From positions 1 through 61,298 of the forward strand of contig OMYT01000035.1 in assembly GCA_900315315.1 (NCBI GenBank): a stretch of 61,298 bases of DNA, in the 5' to 3' direction. Below, piece after piece: positions 16,076 to 24,694 of the stretch. The translations under genes and the position numbers were made by a program. This stretch comes from an uncultured Eubacteriales bacterium. GTDB taxonomy: Bacteria; Bacillota; Clostridia; Christensenellales; Aristaeellaceae. The first letter of the stretch is position 1. The number at the start of each line of letters is the position of its first letter. The notes under the pieces were generated by a model. It was not told the DNA's origin, ran no database searches, and saw nothing but the letters and a program-made list of their open reading frames with translations.

Positions 16076-16975
16076 TTATTTCAGTTCTGTCAGCCTGACG
16101 TCACCGGATGTTGTCCCGATCTCCAGCTTCCCGCTGCCGTCGCCGCAGGACCAGACATCCCCGTTTTTAGTCAGGGCCAGCGCGCTGTCAAAGTCACCGG
16201 AGGTCTGGGATACCTTCGCGGTAAAGCCCGGATCTGCGGAAAGCTCCGCATCCACACTGCCAGAGGTCGCGTTGATCTTCATCTGCTCAAATGCGTTTAC
16301 CTTCACACTGATCCCGCCGCTGGTGGAGCCGATATCAGCCTGTTTCACACTCCCTGCTTCCATGCGGATTCCGCCGGAGGTCGTCCCGAGTTCCGCCTTT
16401 TCCGCCTCTTCCAGCGACAGGTTCAGGTGGCCGGATGTGCTGCCCATCTTCACGACGTCTGTCCTGCCTGTTACTTTCAGGGTCACATTGCCGGAAGTCG
16501 ATTCGCCGTACACAACCGGGGCGGTCACCGCGGCCTCCACATCGCCGCTAGTGGAGCCCAGCGCAATCTCCTCCGCGGCCAGTTCCGGCACGTGAATGTC
16601 CGCGCTGGTTGCGATAATGTCCGCCTTCTTCAGGCTTTTACCCCTGGGCAGAGTCACGGTCAGGGCTTTAGTCGGGGAGGAGAAACGGAGAAACACAGGC
16701 GTGTTGTATTCGACCACCAAAGTCTTCCCGTCCATCTTCCAGCGCATCCGGTCGTCCCCGTTGATCGGGCGGTCGGAAGTTTCCTCCAGGATCACGGTAT
16801 CCGCGTCATGGTATGTGACAGTCACGGATCCGGAAGTCCAGTTGATATCGATACTCTCCACCTCATCGGTGATTGTCGCGTTGCCGGAGGTGAAATCCCC
16901 GTCCGCGAAAGACCATGTGTAGTACGCCACCAGGCAGATCATAACAGCCAGAACCAGAATCAAAGCCTTTTTCAT
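16076..16975 (-). CDS. DUF4097 beta-repeat surface protein
   Basis: This 299-residue protein has an N-terminal signal anchor (KKALILVLAVMICLVAYY). An extracellular beta-helix of repeated short strands follows, with recurrent TSGG, TSGD and TSGS turns, typical of DUF4097 (putative adhesin-like) domains. It begins inside the stop codon of the anti-sigma gene (ATGA). Sigma/anti-sigma/DUF4097 is a familiar operon arrangement in Bacillota associated with envelope stress; the molecular role is not known. Confidence 0.85.
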   Translation of the reverse strand: MKKALILVLAVMICLVAYYTWSFADGDFTSGNATITDEVESIDINWTSGSVTVTYHDADTVILEETSDRPINGDDRMRWKMDGKTLVVEYNTPVFLRFSSPTKALTVTLPRGKSLKKADIIATSADIHVPELAAEEIALGSTSGDVEAAVTAPVVYGESTSGNVTLKVTGRTDVVKMGSTSGHLNLSLEEAEKAELGTTSGGIRMEAGSVKQADIGSTSGGISVKVNAFEQMKINATSGSVDAELSADPGFTAKVSQTSGDFDSALALTKNGDVWSCGDGSGKLEIGTTSGDVRLTELK

Positions 16976-17715
16976 TTGATAATACCTCTTTTCTTCATTT
17001 CAGGAATCACTATGGCAACCACCAGACCGATCAGTACGCCGACCAGCACCGCGCCGCGCCAGAAACCCAGACCGTTGTTATGGATGTTGATGCATTCCAT
17101 CATCACGGCGAACAGGGCCACATCCACGGCGACAACCGTGAAAGCCTTCCGCTCGGGCACATAGGGCTGCAGCGGTTTTGCCCTGATTGCAAAGGGCAGG
17201 AAGAACAGCGACATGCCGAAGAGGAACGCGCTCGCCGCGATGAAGAACCAGTCCCCGTGGGAATAAATGCAGGTTACCGCGAGGAGCAGCACCGTACTTG
17301 CGCAGAACGCGCAGAAAGTCCAGAACAGTTTGTTCTCCGGCACCATCAGGGGCACCACGATCACCGAAGCTGCCACAGTCAGGCCGGCAACCACCACGAA
17401 GAACCAGTCAAGCCTGCCGCCCTCCAGCCGGTTCAGGAACAGGCAGATCACCACGGGAATCATCAGGATCCAGGCGATCACCGTTCCTACCGCCGCCGAT
17501 CTGCGGCCGAATTTCTTTTTCTGGTAACGGATTACATCTTCCTTTTCCGCTGCCAGATGGTTTTCAATCTCATTTTCACGGATCCGCGCCAGCACTTCCT
17601 TGCAGGCGGGGCATTCCGCCAGATGTTCATCCACGATTTCCCGGCTCTCGCTGCTGCAGACTTCGTCGGCATACAGCGGCAGAAGATCCCGGATCACATT
17701 GCAGTCAGTTTTCAT
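16972..17715 (-). CDS. Zinc-finger anti-sigma factor, multi-pass membrane
   Basis: This 247-residue protein has an N-terminal zf-HC2 anti-sigma domain (MKTDCNVIRDLLPLYADEVC, then HLAECPAC as the zinc site) in the cytoplasm. About six hydrophobic segments follow between residues 78 and 245. It should sequester the ECF sigma factor encoded just upstream, which it overlaps by 11 bases, and release it on a membrane signal. The multi-pass membrane half is larger than in single-TM anti-sigma factors. Confidence 0.88.
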   Translation of the reverse strand: MKTDCNVIRDLLPLYADEVCSSESREIVDEHLAECPACKEVLARIRENEIENHLAAEKEDVIRYQKKKFGRRSAAVGTVIAWILMIPVVICLFLNRLEGGRLDWFFVVVAGLTVAASVIVVPLMVPENKLFWTFCAFCASTVLLLAVTCIYSHGDWFFIAASAFLFGMSLFFLPFAIRAKPLQPYVPERKAFTVVAVDVALFAVMMECINIHNNGLGFWRGAVLVGVLIGLVVAIVIPEMKKRGIIK

Positions 17716-18208
17716 CCGTCTTCATCCTTTCCTGAAGTTTCAGCCGGGCCCGATGATATGTGACCCGTGCCCAGTTCTCGGTTTTTCCGAAGATCATCCC
17801 GATCTGCTGGAATCCCAGCTCACCGAACACTCTCAGCTCGAAGATCTCCCGGTAGGGCTCCTCCAGCGCGTGCAGCGCCAGGTGAACCCGGAAGGAGGAA
17901 TCCCTGTCCGCAGCGATCTGTTCGATGCTCTTGCCGTCCGCTTCGGCATCCTCCGGGATCGGCCCGGTTTTCTTCTGCCGCCGCTTCTCGTCATAGAACA
18001 GGTTCTTCGCGATCGTACACAGCCAGGTGACTTCGTCCGCCTCCCTCCGGAAGGAGGCTGTCTTCGAAGCCGATTTCGTCATTGCCCGGCAGAAGGTCTC
18101 CTGGGTGATTTCCTCCGCCAGCTCTCGGCTGCCGGACAGCGTCACCGCATAGGAGTACACCCGCATGTAGTACGCTTCATACATCTTCTCGCTGGCCTGC
18201 GCGTCCAC
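17705..18208 (-). CDS. ECF RNA polymerase sigma factor
   Basis: This 167-residue sigma-70 family factor contains only regions 2 and 4. Region 2 has AEEITQETFCRAM, region 2.4 ends VTWLCTIAKNLFYDEKRR, and region 4 has EIFELRVFGELGFQQIGMIF followed by ENWARVTYHRARLKL. It heads the minus-strand run that includes its anti-sigma factor. The divergent 218-bp gap to the malic enzyme gene should hold its promoter; I could not assign a clear ECF-type -35. Confidence 0.9.
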   Translation of the reverse strand: MDAQASEKMYEAYYMRVYSYAVTLSGSRELAEEITQETFCRAMTKSASKTASFRREADEVTWLCTIAKNLFYDEKRRQKKTGPIPEDAEADGKSIEQIAADRDSSFRVHLALHALEEPYREIFELRVFGELGFQQIGMIFGKTENWARVTYHRARLKLQERMKTDEN

Positions 18209-18426
18209 ACATCTTCACCTCCTTCCCAGCTGCTTTCGTTGATTAGACGGATGAGATCCGATTTCGTTACAAGCTTTTTCAAAAAATTTTTCAGGCGGTC
18301 CCGCTTCAGTTCGCCCGAATGCTGATTGTATTTTATTTCAGCCCCACCCGCAAGCTTTCGCTTGCCTTAATCCTTTCAGATATGTAAAATAGGAAAGTAC
18401 GATATAAACGCAGGAGGTGCCCCCCT

Positions 18427-19599
18427 TTGAACTACGCGGAAGAATCCTTACGCCTGCACGGTGAGTGGCATGGAAAAATCGAAGTGGTCTCCCGGGTTCC
18501 AGTTCAGAATAAAGATGACCTGTCCCTGGCTTACACACCCGGTGTAGCACAGCCCTGCCTGGCCATTCAGGAAGATTATGATAAATCCTTCACCCTGACC
18601 CGGCGGCATAATCTGGTCGCCGTCATTACCGACGGGACGGCTGTACTCGGTCTCGGCGATATCGGTCCCGAAGCCGGTATGCCGGTGATGGAGGGCAAAT
18701 GTGCCCTGTTTAAGGCTTTCGGCGGGGTGGACGCTTTCCCGATCTGCATCCGCAGCAAGGATGTGGATGAAATCGTCCGGACCATCTATCTGATCTCCGG
18801 TTCTTTCGGCGGCATCAATCTGGAGGACATCGCCGCTCCTCGCTGCTTTGAGATTGAGCGGCGGCTGAAAGAGCTCTGTGACATTCCCGTTTTCCACGAC
18901 GATCAGCACGGCACGGCCGTGGTCGTCGCAGCGGCACTGATCAACGCGCTGAAAGTCGTAAAAAAGAATATCGACGAGGTAAAGGTCGTCATCAACGGCG
19001 CGGGAAGCGCCGGCATCGCCATCGCAAAGCACCTGATGAATCTCGGCGTCCGGCATATCAAAATGGTTGACAGCGCCGGCATTCTGTATGAAGGTCGACA
19101 GCGAATGAACCCGGCCAAGGATGAAATGGCCCGGATCATAAACCCGGAAAAGTTTTCCGGCTCCCTGGCTGATGCCATGAAGGGCGCCGATGTCTTCATC
19201 GGCGTCAGTGCACCGCACATCGTCACGCAGGATATGGTGCGTTCCATGGCACCCAGCGCCATCCTGTTCCCGATGTCCAACCCCGTGCCGGAAATCGAAC
19301 CGGATGAAGCCCTGGCCGCAGGCGCCGCGGTGGTCGGCACCGGCCGCAGCGATCATCCGAACCAGATCAACAACGTCATGTGCTTCCCCGGCTTGTTCCG
19401 CGGCGCTCTGGACGTCCGCGCAAGCGATATCAACGAGGAAATGAAGCAGGCGGCTTCCCGCGCACTGGCAGGCCTGGTCTCCGATGAGGAACTGGACCCC
19501 GGCTATATCCTGCCCATGGCCTTTGACAAACGAATCGGCCCGACCGTTTCTGAAGCTGTGGCTAAAGCCGCCCGAGAGAGCGGCGTCGCAAGGATCTGA
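18427..19599 (+). CDS. NAD(P)-dependent malic enzyme
   Basis: This 390-residue enzyme oxidatively decarboxylates malate to pyruvate. The N-terminal domain has [14 protein letters not shown] and the tyrosine/lysine region around [14 protein letters not shown]. The metal site is [13 protein letters not shown], and the NAD-binding domain starts [15 protein letters not shown]. Length matches the short bacterial malic enzymes that lack the phosphotransacetylase-like tail. The start is TTG at 18427, fixed by AGGAGG seven bases upstream. A 16-bp hairpin GCAAGC-TTTC-GCTTGC lies at 18350 in the leader side. Confidence 0.92.
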   Translation: MNYAEESLRLHGEWHGKIEVVSRVPVQNKDDLSLAYTPGVAQPCLAIQEDYDKSFTLTRRHNLVAVITDGTAVLGLGDIGPEAGMPVMEGKCALFKAFGGVDAFPICIRSKDVDEIVRTIYLISGSFGGINLEDIAAPRCFEIERRLKELCDIPVFHDDQHGTAVVVAAALINALKVVKKNIDEVKVVINGAGSAGIAIAKHLMNLGVRHIKMVDSAGILYEGRQRMNPAKDEMARIINPEKFSGSLADAMKGADVFIGVSAPHIVTQDMVRSMAPSAILFPMSNPVPEIEPDEALAAGAAVVGTGRSDHPNQINNVMCFPGLFRGALDVRASDINEEMKQAASRALAGLVSDEELDPGYILPMAFDKRIGPTVSEAVAKAARESGVARI

Positions 19600-19604
19600 A
19601 CCCG

Positions 19605-20204
19605 TCAGAAAGCGGACCCATGTCCGCTTTTCTCTTTTCTTTTGAAATTCAGCACCCAGCCCGCGCAGCCGCCGACAAGGCCGCCGATAATATGGGTCAG
19701 GTTGGAGATATCGTCCTTCACCGTAATACCCTCCCAGATCTGCTGACCCAGATAAATCACCGCCACCAGAATAAAGGTCAGCGGGATCTCCCCTTCTTTT
19801 ACCTCGGTAAAAGCGGTCAGCAGGATAAAGGCAAAAACGACGCCGCTCGCCCCGAGAAGGTACGTCTGCGGGAAAAGCAGATTGTGAACCAGTCCGGTCA
19901 CGAGTGCCGTCACCAGGATCACCGCCAGCAGATTCTTCCACCCGTACTTTTCCTCCAGCATCGGCCCGAGGAGCAGAATATAGGCCATGTTGCCCAGCAG
20001 ATGGGCAAACCCTGTATGACCGAGCACATGGGTGAACAGCCGTACATACGTCATCGGATCCGCCCAGGAGGACCGGTACGTGGCAAAAATCCGGTCCGTC
20101 GCGTCCCCGGCGATCAGGCGGATGACCGTAACCACGGTGCAGGCCAGCGCAAAGCTCAGCACCAGCGGCGAATTAAATGTAATCCTGATTTTCTTTTTCA
20201 ATGT
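19605..20204 (-). CDS. Rhomboid family intramembrane serine protease
   Basis: This is a polytopic membrane protease of about 199 residues. The active serine lies in LLGASGVVFAF and the catalytic histidine in NLTHIIGG. The early loop HTGFAHLLGNM carries the family HxxxN. Six hydrophobic segments are visible. I prefer the TTG at 20204, preceded by GAGGGAG; an ATG at 20225 is possible. On the minus strand TATAAT at 20250-20245 and a small hairpin CCCC-TTC-GGGG lie just upstream, so the leader is very short. Confidence 0.85.
   Translation of the reverse strand, partial: TLKKKIRITFNSPLVLSFALACTVVTVIRLIAGDATDRIFATYRSSWADPMTYVRLFTHVLGHTGFAHLLGNMAYILLLGPMLEEKYGWKNLLAVILVTALVTGLVHNLLFPQTYLLGASGVVFAFILLTAFTEVKEGEIPLTFILVAVIYLGQQIWEGITVKDDISNLTHIIGGLVGGCAGWVLNFKRKEKSGHGSAF
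19609..19643 (+). terminator. Terminator after malic enzyme, inside rhomboid C-terminus
   Basis: AAAGCGGAC-CCAT-GTCCGCTTT (19609-19630) is a nine-bp perfect stem followed by a T/C-rich tract with TTTT runs. The same bases encode the last residues of the convergent rhomboid gene (KSGHGSAF). Confidence 0.75.
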
Positions 20205-20441
20205 ACTCCCTCTTTTAAACTGCATTTCCCCGAAGGGGATTTTCATTATACCATCTTCCCGCCCTCCGGAACAGCCTGTCCGTTTGTTCAATCCGGTATC
20301 GGGCTTCGACGGTATTCCTCCCGAAACGTAAGGCACGGTAAAAATGCAGCAAAAAACCAGATCTGATATTGTACTCTCCTTCCTATCCATCTACAATGTG
20401 TAGTGGTTTTGGCCAAAAACAAAACAGGAGAGTGAACCGGT

Positions 20442-20582
20442 ATGGATCAGGAAGCCAGGGAAACGCAGGCGCCATTGTTTGAGGAGTCCCATCCGTGGAT
20501 TACGCTGAAAGCGGAAGCGGATGAAGACAACTCCGTGGATGAAGTGATCCGCTACACGCTGGACGAACTGAGGTTCGCCTGA
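20442..20582 (+). CDS. Small acidic protein, 46 residues
   Basis: An ATG at 20442 preceded by AGGAGAG opens a 46-codon frame with many Glu and Asp residues (EADEDNSVDEVIRYTLDEL). There is no signal peptide, membrane segment or cysteine. It lies between the rhomboid gene and ybaK, is divergent from the former, and is followed by a strong terminator at 20627, so it looks like a monocistronic unit. Function unknown. Confidence 0.5.
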   Translation: MDQEARETQAPLFEESHPWITLKAEADEDNSVDEVIRYTLDELRFA

Positions 20583-20626
20583 TCTGCTGTTCCCGCGGGG
20601 GACAGATTCCCAAACGAATTCTGCAG

Positions 20627-20657
20627 AGCGCAGACCCGCCGGTCTGTGCTCATTTTT
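20627..20657 (+). terminator. Intrinsic terminator before ybaK
   Basis: AGCGCAGACC and GGTCTGTGCT form a ten-bp stem (one G-T pair) around CGCC and are followed by CATTTTTT. It terminates the small-protein transcript 45 bases after its stop. Confidence 0.75.
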
Positions 20658-20673
20658 TGAAAGGAATGCCGCT

Positions 20674-21156
20674 ATGAAAGCCGAAGAAAAAACCAACGTC
20701 ATGCGTCTGCTGGACGGCCGGAAAATCCCCTACGCCGCCCGCAGCTATGAGCCTGACCCTTCCATGACCGGCGAAGAAATCGCTCTTCTCCTGAATGAAG
20801 ACCCGGGCAAGGTCTACAAGACTCTGGTTACCGAAGGGAAACCCGGACGCCATTATGTCTTCGTGGTCCCCGTACAGAAGGAGCTGGACCTGAAAAAGGC
20901 CGCGAAAGCCGCCGGCGAAAAATCCGTTTCCATGATACGCCAGAAGGATCTTCTGCCCCTGACCGGCTACGTTCACGGCGGCTGCTCCCCGCTGGGGATG
21001 AAAAAGGTCTTCCCGACCTTTATTCACGAAACCGCGGAGCGGGAGGAACAGATCTTTGTCAGCGCCGGCCGTGTCGGTTTCCAGGTCGGCGTGAACCCGA
21101 AGGATCTTGCTTCCCTGATCCGCTTCACTTTTGCCGATCTGACTGCGGACAGTTGA
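20674..21156 (+). CDS. ybaK: Cys-tRNA(Pro) deacylase, YbaK/EbsC family
   Basis: This 160-residue trans-editing enzyme hydrolyses mischarged Cys-tRNA(Pro). Visible signatures are VYKTLVTEGKPGRHYVFVVP with the conserved lysine, LDLKKAAKAAGEK, and YVHGGCSPLGMKK, the family GGxSPxG motif. Length is standard. AAAGGAA lies upstream of the ATG. It stands alone between a terminator and the MATE gene. Confidence 0.92.
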   Translation: MKAEEKTNVMRLLDGRKIPYAARSYEPDPSMTGEEIALLLNEDPGKVYKTLVTEGKPGRHYVFVVPVQKELDLKKAAKAAGEKSVSMIRQKDLLPLTGYVHGGCSPLGMKKVFPTFIHETAEREEQIFVSAGRVGFQVGVNPKDLASLIRFTFADLTADS

Positions 21157-21239
21157 TCGCCCGCGGCATATTGCTTTTGGGGTACAGTTATAGTACCATG
21201 GCCCGTAGGGAATCCCACTGACAGGAAAGGAGCGGCAGT

Positions 21240-22634
21240 ATGGAAAAGCAGAACCGGATCATCCGCGATCTGACCTCCGGCAGCGTTCCGAAAACGCTGA
21301 TCAGTTTTTCCCTGCCCCTGTTCCTTTCCGGTCTGCTCCAGATGGTCTACAACATGGTCGACATGATCATCGTAGGCCAGTTTGTCGGCACGGGAGGCCT
21401 CTCCGCGGTCGCCATCGGCGGCGAAGTCCTGATGCTGATCACCTTCGTGGCCATGGGCTTTTCCAATGCCGGGCAGATCCTGATCTCCCGTTATGTCGGC
21501 GGCAGACGGTACGACCTGGTGGGTGAGATGGTCGGCACGCTCTTCACGCTGCTCGAAAGCCTGGCTTTCATCATCATGATCATCTTTCTCTTCAGCTATC
21601 AGGGAATCCTGCGCTGGCTGAATACTCCCGATGACATCTGGGAATATACCCGGCAGTACAGCATCACCTGTGTCTTCGGGATCCCGTTCATCTACGGCTA
21701 TAACCTGGTTTCCGCCATTCTGCGCGGCATGGGCGACTCGAAGCATCCCTTCCTGTTCATCGCTCTTGCCTCGGTCATCAACGTGGTTCTGGATATCCTG
21801 CTGGTCTGGCCTGCCGGGCTGGGCCCCTTCGGCGCCGCCCTCGCGACGGTCATCGGCCAGGCGGTCAGTTTCCTCTTTGCCCTGCGCCTCCTGTACAAAA
21901 ACCGGGAGCATATTCACTTTGACTTCCATCCGTCTCATTTCCGGATCGGCAAAAAAGTGATCCGGAATCTGCTGTCCCTGGGAATCCCCATGGTCATCCA
22001 GAGCGCGGCAATCACCTTCTCAATGCTGTTTGTCAATTCCTATATCAACACTTACGGCACAGTCGCCGTCGCCGTCACCGGCGTCGCCCGGAAGCTGGAA
22101 AGCATGATCTCCGTAGTATCCCAGGCGATCTCGTCCGCCGGCGGCGCGATGATTTCCCAGGCCCTCGGCGCGAGAAAAACGGAACGGGTGCCGAAGATCG
22201 TCTTCCACGCGCTGTGGATCGTGGCGATTCCCTCCGGCATCTTCGCCCTCATTACCTGGCTGAAGCCGGAATGGCTGTTCGGTCTCTTTTCCTCGGATCC
22301 GGCCGTGATGGAAATGGCCCTTACCTATGTTCCCGTGGCAATGATTCAGTATCTGGGCTGCACGCTTCGCCCGCCGAGCTTTGCGCTGATCAACGGCTCG
22401 GGAAATTCAAAGCTCAACCTGCTGGTCGCCCTGCTGGACGGGATCTTCTGCCGCATCGGCCTGTCGCTGCTGCTGGGCGTTGCCCTGTCCATGGGCATCC
22501 GCGGCTTCTGGTACGGCAATGCGCTCTCCGGACTGGTTCCTTTCCTGATCGGCACCGCCTATCTGATTTCCGGCCGCTGGAAAAACGCTGCCGGGAGCGA
22601 TCCCTCCCGCATTGCGGAAGAAGCGGATCCGTGA
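21240..22634 (+). CDS. MATE family efflux transporter (first of three)
   Basis: This 464-residue multidrug and toxin extrusion transporter has twelve hydrophobic helices in two homologous halves. The N-terminal half starts with LISFSLPLFLSGLLQMVYNMVDMI, the family DinF/NorM-type entry, and VGTGGLSAVAIGG follows. It should export cationic compounds against a Na+ or H+ gradient. AGGAAAGGAG precedes the ATG. Substrate cannot be told from sequence. A small membrane protein gene follows 38 bases on. Confidence 0.92.
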   Translation: MEKQNRIIRDLTSGSVPKTLISFSLPLFLSGLLQMVYNMVDMIIVGQFVGTGGLSAVAIGGEVLMLITFVAMGFSNAGQILISRYVGGRRYDLVGEMVGTLFTLLESLAFIIMIIFLFSYQGILRWLNTPDDIWEYTRQYSITCVFGIPFIYGYNLVSAILRGMGDSKHPFLFIALASVINVVLDILLVWPAGLGPFGAALATVIGQAVSFLFALRLLYKNREHIHFDFHPSHFRIGKKVIRNLLSLGIPMVIQSAAITFSMLFVNSYINTYGTVAVAVTGVARKLESMISVVSQAISSAGGAMISQALGARKTERVPKIVFHALWIVAIPSGIFALITWLKPEWLFGLFSSDPAVMEMALTYVPVAMIQYLGCTLRPPSFALINGSGNSKLNLLVALLDGIFCRIGLSLLLGVALSMGIRGFWYGNALSGLVPFLIGTAYLISGRWKNAAGSDPSRIAEEADP

Positions 22635-22672
22635 TATAATGAAAAAAGTCTTTCAGCGGAGGATATTGAACC

Positions 22673-22807
22673 ATGGAGACAGGAGCAATCGTTGCCGTCG
22701 TCGTCACGCTTGCCGTGGCGGTGTTTGCCGTGCTGATCTGTATTTTTTCATCCGTCAGCACGGTCAGCGGCATCAAGCATACGAACGACGAGGATACTAA
22801 CGCCTGA
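22673..22807 (+). CDS. Small single-pass membrane protein, 44 residues
   Basis: An ATG at 22673, preceded by GGAGG, opens a 44-codon frame. It has a strongly hydrophobic N-terminal helix (AIVAVVVTLAVAVFAVLICI) and a short polar C-terminal tail. A TATAAT at 22635 suggests its own promoter. It lies between the MATE exporter and murA. No family is recognised. Confidence 0.55.
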   Translation: METGAIVAVVVTLAVAVFAVLICIFSSVSTVSGIKHTNDEDTNA

Positions 22808-22848
22808 TCCATGCGCCGGCAGGCGCATCCTGGGGAGGTGAGACCGGA

Positions 22849-24123
22849 ATGGGCAAGGAACGGATGCTGATCACGGGCGGGCACGCCCTGGAGGGTCAGG
22901 TTCGGGTCAGCGGCGGAAAGAATACGGCCGTGGCCGTTATTCCCGCTACGCTTCTTTGCGACGAGCCCTGCACGATCGAGAACCTTCCCGATATCGAAGA
23001 TGTTCACGCCCTGGCCGATATTCTGACCGAGCTTGGGGCCAAAGTGGAATATGAGCCGGGTTGCATGATGCGCGTGGATCCCCGACCCGCGGAGGGCACC
23101 TGCGTTTCCTACAAAAACGCACAGCGCCTGCGCGCAAGCTATTACCTGCTCGGTGCACTGCTGGGCCGCTGCGGAAAAGCCAAAGTGCCCACCCCCGGCG
23201 GCTGTGAAATCGGCTCCCGCCCGGTTGACCAGCACCTGAAAGGTTTCCAGTCTATCGGCGCGAACGCTGAGGAAATCGCCGGGATGCTGACCGCAGAGGG
23301 TACGCTCACCGGCGGCGACGTTTTTTTCGACATCGTGACGGTCGGCGCCACGGTCAACGTGATGCTGGCCGCCGTCAAAGCCAAAGGCCAGACATATATC
23401 TACAACGCGGCCAAGGAGCCGCACATCGTTGACCTGGCCAACTTCCTGAACAGCATGGGAGCCAAAATCAAAGGCGCCGGCACGGACATCATCCGTATCC
23501 GCGGGGTGCAGACGCTGCACAGCAGCACCTACGCCGTCATTCCCGACCAGATCGAGACCGGCACGCTCATGATCGCCGCCGCCGCCACCGGCGGGGACAT
23601 CATTATCAACGGCTGTATCCCGACGCATATGGACGCCCTGAGCGCCAAGCTTCTGGAAATGGGCGTCAAGGTTACGGATTATGATGATGCCATCCGCGTT
23701 CATGTGGTTGGTCCCCGCCGGGCCATTAATGTCAAAACACAGGTCTACCCCGGATTCCCGACAGATCTGCAGCAGCCCATGAGTGCTCTGCTGACCACCG
23801 CGAGAGGGACCAGTCTCGTCACAGAGACGATCTTCGAGCAGCGTTTCCGTCATTTGGATGAAATCCGCCGGATGGGCGCGCATGTGCGCGTGATGGACCG
23901 GACGGCCATCATCGAAGGCGTTCCCGAGCTTTACGGCGCGCCGATGACCGCGTCCGACCTGCGGGCCGGCGCCGCGCTGATCATCGCCGCCCTGATGGCG
24001 AGAGGCACCTCCGAGATCTACGAGCCCGGATATATCGACCGCGGTTATGAACATATCGAAGACAAGCTCCGCTCCCTCGGCGCGGAGATCCGGCGTGAGG
24101 CCGTGCTGTGGCCTGAGAGGTGA
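22849..24123 (+). CDS. murA: UDP-N-acetylglucosamine 1-carboxyvinyltransferase
   Basis: This 424-residue enzyme transfers enolpyruvate from PEP to UDP-GlcNAc, the first committed step of peptidoglycan synthesis. The substrate-binding start is VSGGKNTAVAVIPATLL, and the fosfomycin-sensitive catalytic cysteine is in TPGGCEIGSRPVDQHL. Further family motifs are PDQIETGTLMIAAA and DLRAGAALIIAALMA. Length matches MurA. GGGGAGGTG precedes the ATG. The J-domain gene follows five bases after its stop. Confidence 0.95.
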   Translation: MGKERMLITGGHALEGQVRVSGGKNTAVAVIPATLLCDEPCTIENLPDIEDVHALADILTELGAKVEYEPGCMMRVDPRPAEGTCVSYKNAQRLRASYYLLGALLGRCGKAKVPTPGGCEIGSRPVDQHLKGFQSIGANAEEIAGMLTAEGTLTGGDVFFDIVTVGATVNVMLAAVKAKGQTYIYNAAKEPHIVDLANFLNSMGAKIKGAGTDIIRIRGVQTLHSSTYAVIPDQIETGTLMIAAAATGGDIIINGCIPTHMDALSAKLLEMGVKVTDYDDAIRVHVVGPRRAINVKTQVYPGFPTDLQQPMSALLTTARGTSLVTETIFEQRFRHLDEIRRMGAHVRVMDRTAIIEGVPELYGAPMTASDLRAGAALIIAALMARGTSEIYEPGYIDRGYEHIEDKLRSLGAEIRREAVLWPER

Positions 24124-24128
24124 AATGA

Positions 24129-24656
24129 ATGAACAACCCTTTTGAGGTCCTCGGGCTGAAGGGATGGGCCGGGCCGGATGAAATCCGGAATGCCTACCGC
24201 TCGCTGGTCAAACAGTGTCATCCCGACATGATCCGGGACCCCAGTGAAAAGGAAGCCGCGCAGAACCGGATGGTTGCCCTGAACCTGGCCTACGAGGAGG
24301 CGCTTCGCATCGCCTCGCCCCGGCCTCATTCCTGCTCGGTCACCCCGGAGGTCAGCTGCAACGAAGCCGTACTCCTGGCCAAGCGGGCCATGGCGCGGGA
24401 CAATCCGGCAGGCGCTCTGCGGGCTCTCTCCCGCTGCGAGGAGAAGGACGGCGAATGGTATTATATGCAGGGCAAAGTCCTGATGGCCCTGGAAGAATAT
24501 GAAAGCGCCCATCAGGCTTTCCGGGCGGCGGTTCGCACCAGCCCGGACAATAACGTTTTCCGGGAGGGCGCCCTGGATGCCGCGATCGCCGCTCAAAAGG
24601 CCGCCACCCTGCAGGGCAAAGCCAAAAAGGCAATCAAAAACCTGTTCCGAAAGTAA
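24129..24656 (+). CDS. J-domain protein with TPR-like tail
   Basis: This 175-residue protein has an N-terminal J domain (NPFEVLGLKGWAGPDEIRNA) with the diagnostic HPD in KQCHPDMI. It should stimulate a DnaK-type Hsp70 ATPase. The second half (about 85-150) is a helical repeat resembling tetratricopeptide motifs (GALRALSRCEEKDGEWYYM). The Gly/Phe and zinc-finger regions of DnaJ are absent, so it is a type III co-chaperone. It is almost contiguous with murA and ends in a strong terminator. Confidence 0.85.
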   Translation: MNNPFEVLGLKGWAGPDEIRNAYRSLVKQCHPDMIRDPSEKEAAQNRMVALNLAYEEALRIASPRPHSCSVTPEVSCNEAVLLAKRAMARDNPAGALRALSRCEEKDGEWYYMQGKVLMALEEYESAHQAFRAAVRTSPDNNVFREGALDAAIAAQKAATLQGKAKKAIKNLFRK

Positions 24657-24694
24657 ACAGCTGCTTCACAATCGCAATGAAGCAGCTGTTTTTT
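24656..24694 (+). terminator. Bidirectional intrinsic terminator
   Basis: AACAGCTGCTTCA and TGAAGCAGCTGTT form a 13-bp perfect stem with T runs on the plus strand, and A runs give T runs on the minus strand. It sits between the convergent J-domain and MFS genes and serves both. Confidence 0.85.

Noticed and set aside
11040-18208. Integron or cassette array explaining the GNAT/APH/Nudix cluster
   Set aside because: No integrase and no recurring attC-like repeats between genes; spacing instead suggests an operon.
18448-19941. 497-codon minus-strand frame across the malic enzyme gene
   Set aside because: It is antisense to a clearly conserved enzyme and its translation shows no protein family.
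21157-21239. Promoter of the first MATE gene (TTGCTT ... TATAGT)
   Set aside because: The spacing between the candidate hexamers is only about 12 bases, too short for a sigma-70 promoter.
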